Source: UBA4416 sp044357775 (lineage in GTDB: Bacteria; Bacteroidota; Bacteroidia; B-17B0; Aurantibacillaceae). Taken from it: DNA of 10,155 nt. How positions within the stretch are numbered: position 1 is the first letter of the stretch; each line of letters starts with the position of its first letter. The notes under the pieces were generated by a model that did not search any database, was not told the origin of the DNA, and saw only the letters and a list, made by a program, of their open reading frames with translations. A program made the position numbers and the translations under genes. Below, one piece after another: positions 7,596-10,155 of this stretch. The stretch is from positions 1 to 10,155 of the forward strand of contig JBIKOX010000108.1 in NCBI GenBank assembly GCA_044357775.1, given 5' to 3'.

Positions 7596-9395
7596 ATGCC
7601 TGCTAATATTCACAAAGTTAAAAGAGTATTATTTGAAATTTCAAACTCTAATGTTGAAACTTATCAATCAGATGAAGCTTTGTTTTCAAAATTTTTCAAT
7701 AATTCTATAACAAAAGCTCTAGAACAACTTTTTGATGAATTTAACACTATAAATTCAACAATAAGTATTTCTAATATTGAAATAGATTTAGGAGTAGTTA
7801 AAAAAAGTGATTTAAATGAAAATTTAACTGACCTTATTATAAATAATTTACGACCTCAATTAATTAAACAAATAGAATTTGCTCAAAATCAATTAAATAT
7901 TGCTTCAGCTAAGGTAGATAATAATGGAACTGATATTGTAAATTCATCTATTAAAAGTGAATCCCAAAACGAAATTGATATTTTAATATTTTTTTTAGCG
8001 AATGGACATTTACCATGGTGGGCAAACACAATTACAACTTTTGGAAATATTACTGAAAAGGCTTTTATTTATGAAATAAAAAATACTCTATTTAAACAAA
8101 CTGATAATAAGTGGATAATTCGCCTTATAAATCAATACGATTTTAAAGATTTGATTTTATTATTGAGAGAATTTGTTAATTCTTCTGAAAAAAGTAAAAT
8201 AAATGAGTTAATTAATTTCATTGAGAAACTACATCATTCAACTATTGCTACTAATAATATTTCTTCAAAACTTATTTTAAGAAAAACTTTTGAAGAAATT
8301 ATTTCACAAAATGGTTTTATTAGATCGGTTAATGATTTTATTAATGAATATTTATTAGAAGATTCATCGCTAAAATATGTATTTGAAAAATATATTTCAA
8401 ATTTTAATGAAAATAATTCTGAAAATAGAATTACCGAATTTATTAAATCAGATATATATTTAAATAGTAATGTAGATTTAATAAAAATTAATGAAAATAT
8501 TAACGAAAGTAGTATTGCTAAAAATGATTTATTAATTATATATTATTTAACTCATGCCTCAATTCCAGCTTTAAACGATACTATTAATTTAAATGATTTT
8601 GAAAATTTAATTACAACATTTATAATTAAAAATAAATTAAAATTGGTTGATCTTTTTAAACAAAATGTTTTAAGTGAAATCATTTTAGATAATATATTTT
8701 TAAATTTCTCGGAATTCCAACTTAATAAAATAATCGAAGAATTAAAGGATTCCTTTTCTGAAAAAATAACAGCAATATTTGAAATTATTAGAGAATCAAG
8801 ATTAAAAAAAGATTTAAGACAATTTATTTCATCGTTATTGTTAAATCAAATTCTAGATGTTCCCGAATCTTTAATTGTTAAATCATTTAATAAGGTTAAG
8901 CACAATTTAGATGAAAATATCAATCGCGCAATAAAACTAATTATTGAGGATGGTAAAAGTGAATTAGAGTTATTAAATTACAAAACCGATAGTAATCTGA
9001 ATACTGATTCAAATTTAGATTCTATTTATTTTTTAGATTTAATTTTTTATCTAATCGAATTTAGAGATTGGCCATGGTGGGGTAGTGCTTATAACAAAGT
9101 TTTTGGTTTAGTTAATCTTAATGAGGATTATAATTCTGAACTACTTAAAATACTACAAAATTTTGAAAATAAACACCCAAAAGCATTTATTGACTTTTGT
9201 ACAAATATTTCTAAAATCAATCAAGCTTCAGTTTTTTTAAATAAATTGAATTGGACCGAATCTAAATATATTTTAAATAAAGTATTTCCATTTTTTAAAA
9301 ATGGTTTTATTGAAACTTTGGAAGCTATTCTGGAATTATTATTTACCGATTTGATGTTAGAATATAATGCAGCTAGCAATATATTTACAATATAA
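7596..9395 (+). CDS. Contractile injection system tape-measure protein (Afp14-like), N-terminal part before a probable frameshift
   Basis: This open frame of 599 codons starts at ATG 7596, two bases after the Afp12-like gene. The N-terminus (HKVKRVLFEI at 6-15, ALEQLFDEF at 41-49, ISNIEIDLG at 58-66) matches the start of the eCIS tape-measure family, in which a short beta strand, a helix and an I-D-x-L-E-x-D-L-G-like segment recur. Afterwards come helical modules that begin with a hydrophobic stretch and a PWW motif: ILIFFLANGHLPWW (129-142) and LIFYLIEFRDWPWW (482-495), with a degenerate version near LIIYYLTHASIP (313-324). Tape-measure proteins span the inner tube during assembly and set its length. 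The frame stops at TAA 9393-9395 right after LLFTDLMLEYNAASNIFTI, apparently in mid-protein, since a coding frame of the same character continues downstream. Family call is good; whether the product ends here is doubtful. Confidence 0.85.
   Translation: MPANIHKVKRVLFEISNSNVETYQSDEALFSKFFNNSITKALEQLFDEFNTINSTISISNIEIDLGVVKKSDLNENLTDLIINNLRPQLIKQIEFAQNQLNIASAKVDNNGTDIVNSSIKSESQNEIDILIFFLANGHLPWWANTITTFGNITEKAFIYEIKNTLFKQTDNKWIIRLINQYDFKDLILLLREFVNSSEKSKINELINFIEKLHHSTIATNNISSKLILRKTFEEIISQNGFIRSVNDFINEYLLEDSSLKYVFEKYISNFNENNSENRITEFIKSDIYLNSNVDLIKINENINESSIAKNDLLIIYYLTHASIPALNDTINLNDFENLITTFIIKNKLKLVDLFKQNVLSEIILDNIFLNFSEFQLNKIIEELKDSFSEKITAIFEIIRESRLKKDLRQFISSLLLNQILDVPESLIVKSFNKVKHNLDENINRAIKLIIEDGKSELELLNYKTDSNLNTDSNLDSIYFLDLIFYLIEFRDWPWWGSAYNKVFGLVNLNEDYNSELLKILQNFENKHPKAFIDFCTNISKINQASVFLNKLNWTESKYILNKVFPFFKNGFIETLEAILELLFTDLMLEYNAASNIFTI
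7977..8045 (+). repeat. PWW module 1 of the tape-measure protein (coding repeat)
   Basis: This encodes residues 128-150, with a hydrophobic run ILIFFL, then GHLPWWA. It shares CCATGGTGGG (8013-8022) exactly with the later module at 9072-9081, and the pattern of aromatic and aliphatic positions around it also matches. I infer that it marks the start of one repeating helical unit. Confidence 0.6.
9036..9107 (+). repeat. PWW module 2 of the tape-measure protein (coding repeat)
   Basis: This encodes residues 481-504, with the hydrophobic run LIFYLI, then DWPWWGSAY. The match to module 1 is strongest at Pro-Trp-Trp and in the shared ten bases CCATGGTGGG. The distance between the two PWW motifs is 353 residues, with a weaker version lacking the Trp pair roughly midway. 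Confidence 0.6.
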
Positions 9396-10155
9396 TTGAT
9401 CAAAATAAATTAGAACAAGTTTCATTTAAAGATTTTATTAATGACATTTTAGTTAATATTTCAGTAAAATTAAATATTCCTTTATGGAAGACCTTTAATA
9501 CTATAAAAAGTAATTATTCAAAATTAAGATTAAAAGAAAATGTAACAATAGGCGATTTAGATTATATTTTCACATATAGTGAAAGTTTAGAAGATAAATA
9601 TGTTTTATTGAGAGATAAAATTAGAAATGTTGAAGATGAAAAATCTAATACTAACTATTTTCCTGATTCTATTTTAAGTAATTATGAAGATGCTATTTTA
9701 AAATATATAAATGGGGATTATTCATCTTTAAAAGTTTTCTCTTCAAATTGGGCTTTAGGAGTTTATATTTTAGAAAAAATAAAGAATTCCCCCTCTTTTG
9801 TAAATAATTTAAAAATGTTTTTTAAAAGTGGCGATTTTAATCACATAATCAAACTTATTCAACTAGAAAATTTGAGTGAACAACATTGGATTTTAAATTT
9901 ACTTGAGGAAAATGAAAGTTTTGATTTTTATAAAGAATTTCAAAATATATTTCAAAAAATTACAAATAAAAATATAAATTACTTTAAAGATGTAATTAGG
10001 GCTGTATTTTTAAAAGAAACATTTTATATAAACACCAATATTACAAACGATAAATTAAATTTAATAATATACAATTTAGCTTTATATACAGGCGTTGAAA
10101 TTATTAAAATACAACAAGAAATTATTATTTCTATTTCAAATAATGATACTTTTAG
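9377..10155 (+). CDS. Tape-measure protein continuation in a shifted frame, partial (open at window end)
   Basis: From 9377 to the window end the frame one base behind that of the tape-measure gene has no stop for about 259 codons. Its composition (Asn/Lys/Ile/Phe-rich, helical) equals that of the upstream protein. After the overlap it reads IDQNKLEQVSFKDFINDILV, a smooth extension of the preceding sequence. Around 9689 it encodes EDAILKYINGDYSS, which resembles the hydrophobic entry to the PWW modules upstream. No ATG, GTG or TTG lies in this frame near its beginning; the first in-frame TTG comes over 60 codons in and the first ATG (9812) about 140 codons in, so an independent gene starting here is unlikely. 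The simplest reading is one long tape-measure gene split by a small insertion or deletion between 9377 and 9392, either real or a sequencing error. The true C-terminus is outside the window. Confidence 0.75.

Noticed and set aside
9377..9395. Programmed -1 ribosomal frameshift in the tape-measure gene
   Set aside because: Known tail-gene frameshifts occur in G/GT-type chaperone pairs at slippery heptamers. No such heptamer in the right phase is present here, so an indel or error is preferred.
9221..9403. Minus-strand open frame at the tape-measure break
   Set aside because: I considered it as an explanation for the frame break, but it is antisense, short and without protein features, while the + strand remains coding-like on both sides.
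1..10155. Type VI secretion system or complete prophage
   Set aside because: PAAR and gp25 also occur in T6SS and phages, but the Afp11/Afp12-type proteins and the PWW-type tape-measure protein are characteristic of eCIS. No membrane-complex, capsid, terminase, integrase or lysis gene is seen.

Overview
The window is the baseplate and tape-measure section of an extracellular contractile injection system (eCIS). This is a phage-tail-like particle of the Afp (Serratia antifeeding prophage) / PVC (Photorhabdus virulence cassette) / MAC type. The DNA is strongly AT-rich. All genes lie on the + strand and are almost gapless, often joined by TAAAATG or ATGA stop/start overlaps. The lineage looks like Bacteroidota (Bacteroidetes), based on the AT-rich codon use, a long N-terminally extended Afp11-type protein, and a tail-fibre-like gene between the Afp11-type and Afp12-type genes. 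That host assignment is an inference; no rRNA or other phylogenetic marker is present.

Layout: 1-84, the last 27 residues of a PAAR spike-tip protein (Afp10-like). 86-508, a GPW/gp25 baseplate protein (Afp9-like) that uses a TTG start behind AGGAGG. 514-4125, a 1203-residue baseplate J/Afp11-like wedge protein. 4127-4828, a 233-residue modular protein with a fibre-repeat motif and a C-terminal domain that may bind the target. 4833-5006, a 57-residue unrecognised small protein that overlaps the next gene by four bases. 5003-7594, an 863-residue Afp12-like baseplate protein. 7596-9395, an Afp14-like tape-measure protein. From about 9377 to the window end, a long stop-free continuation in another reading frame looks like the rest of the tape-measure protein after a frameshift.

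Working together (family knowledge): PAAR caps the spike. gp25 and the Afp11/Afp12-type proteins build the wedges that surround the spike hub and trigger sheath contraction. The fibre-like protein is a candidate for target recognition. The tape-measure protein sets tube length. No protein has an evident signal peptide, as expected for a particle assembled in the cytoplasm. Sheath, tube, spike, AAA+ ATPase, cap and toxin cargo genes are not in this window.

The points most worth a second look are the break in the tape-measure frame near 9377-9395, the 57-residue gene with an A10 tract just after its start codon, the fibre-like gene between two wedge genes, and a GC-rich, nearly perfect inverted repeat inside the Afp12-like gene. 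I see no promoter, intrinsic terminator, tRNA/rRNA, CRISPR array, insertion sequence or attachment site, and no gene-free stretch over 300 bases.
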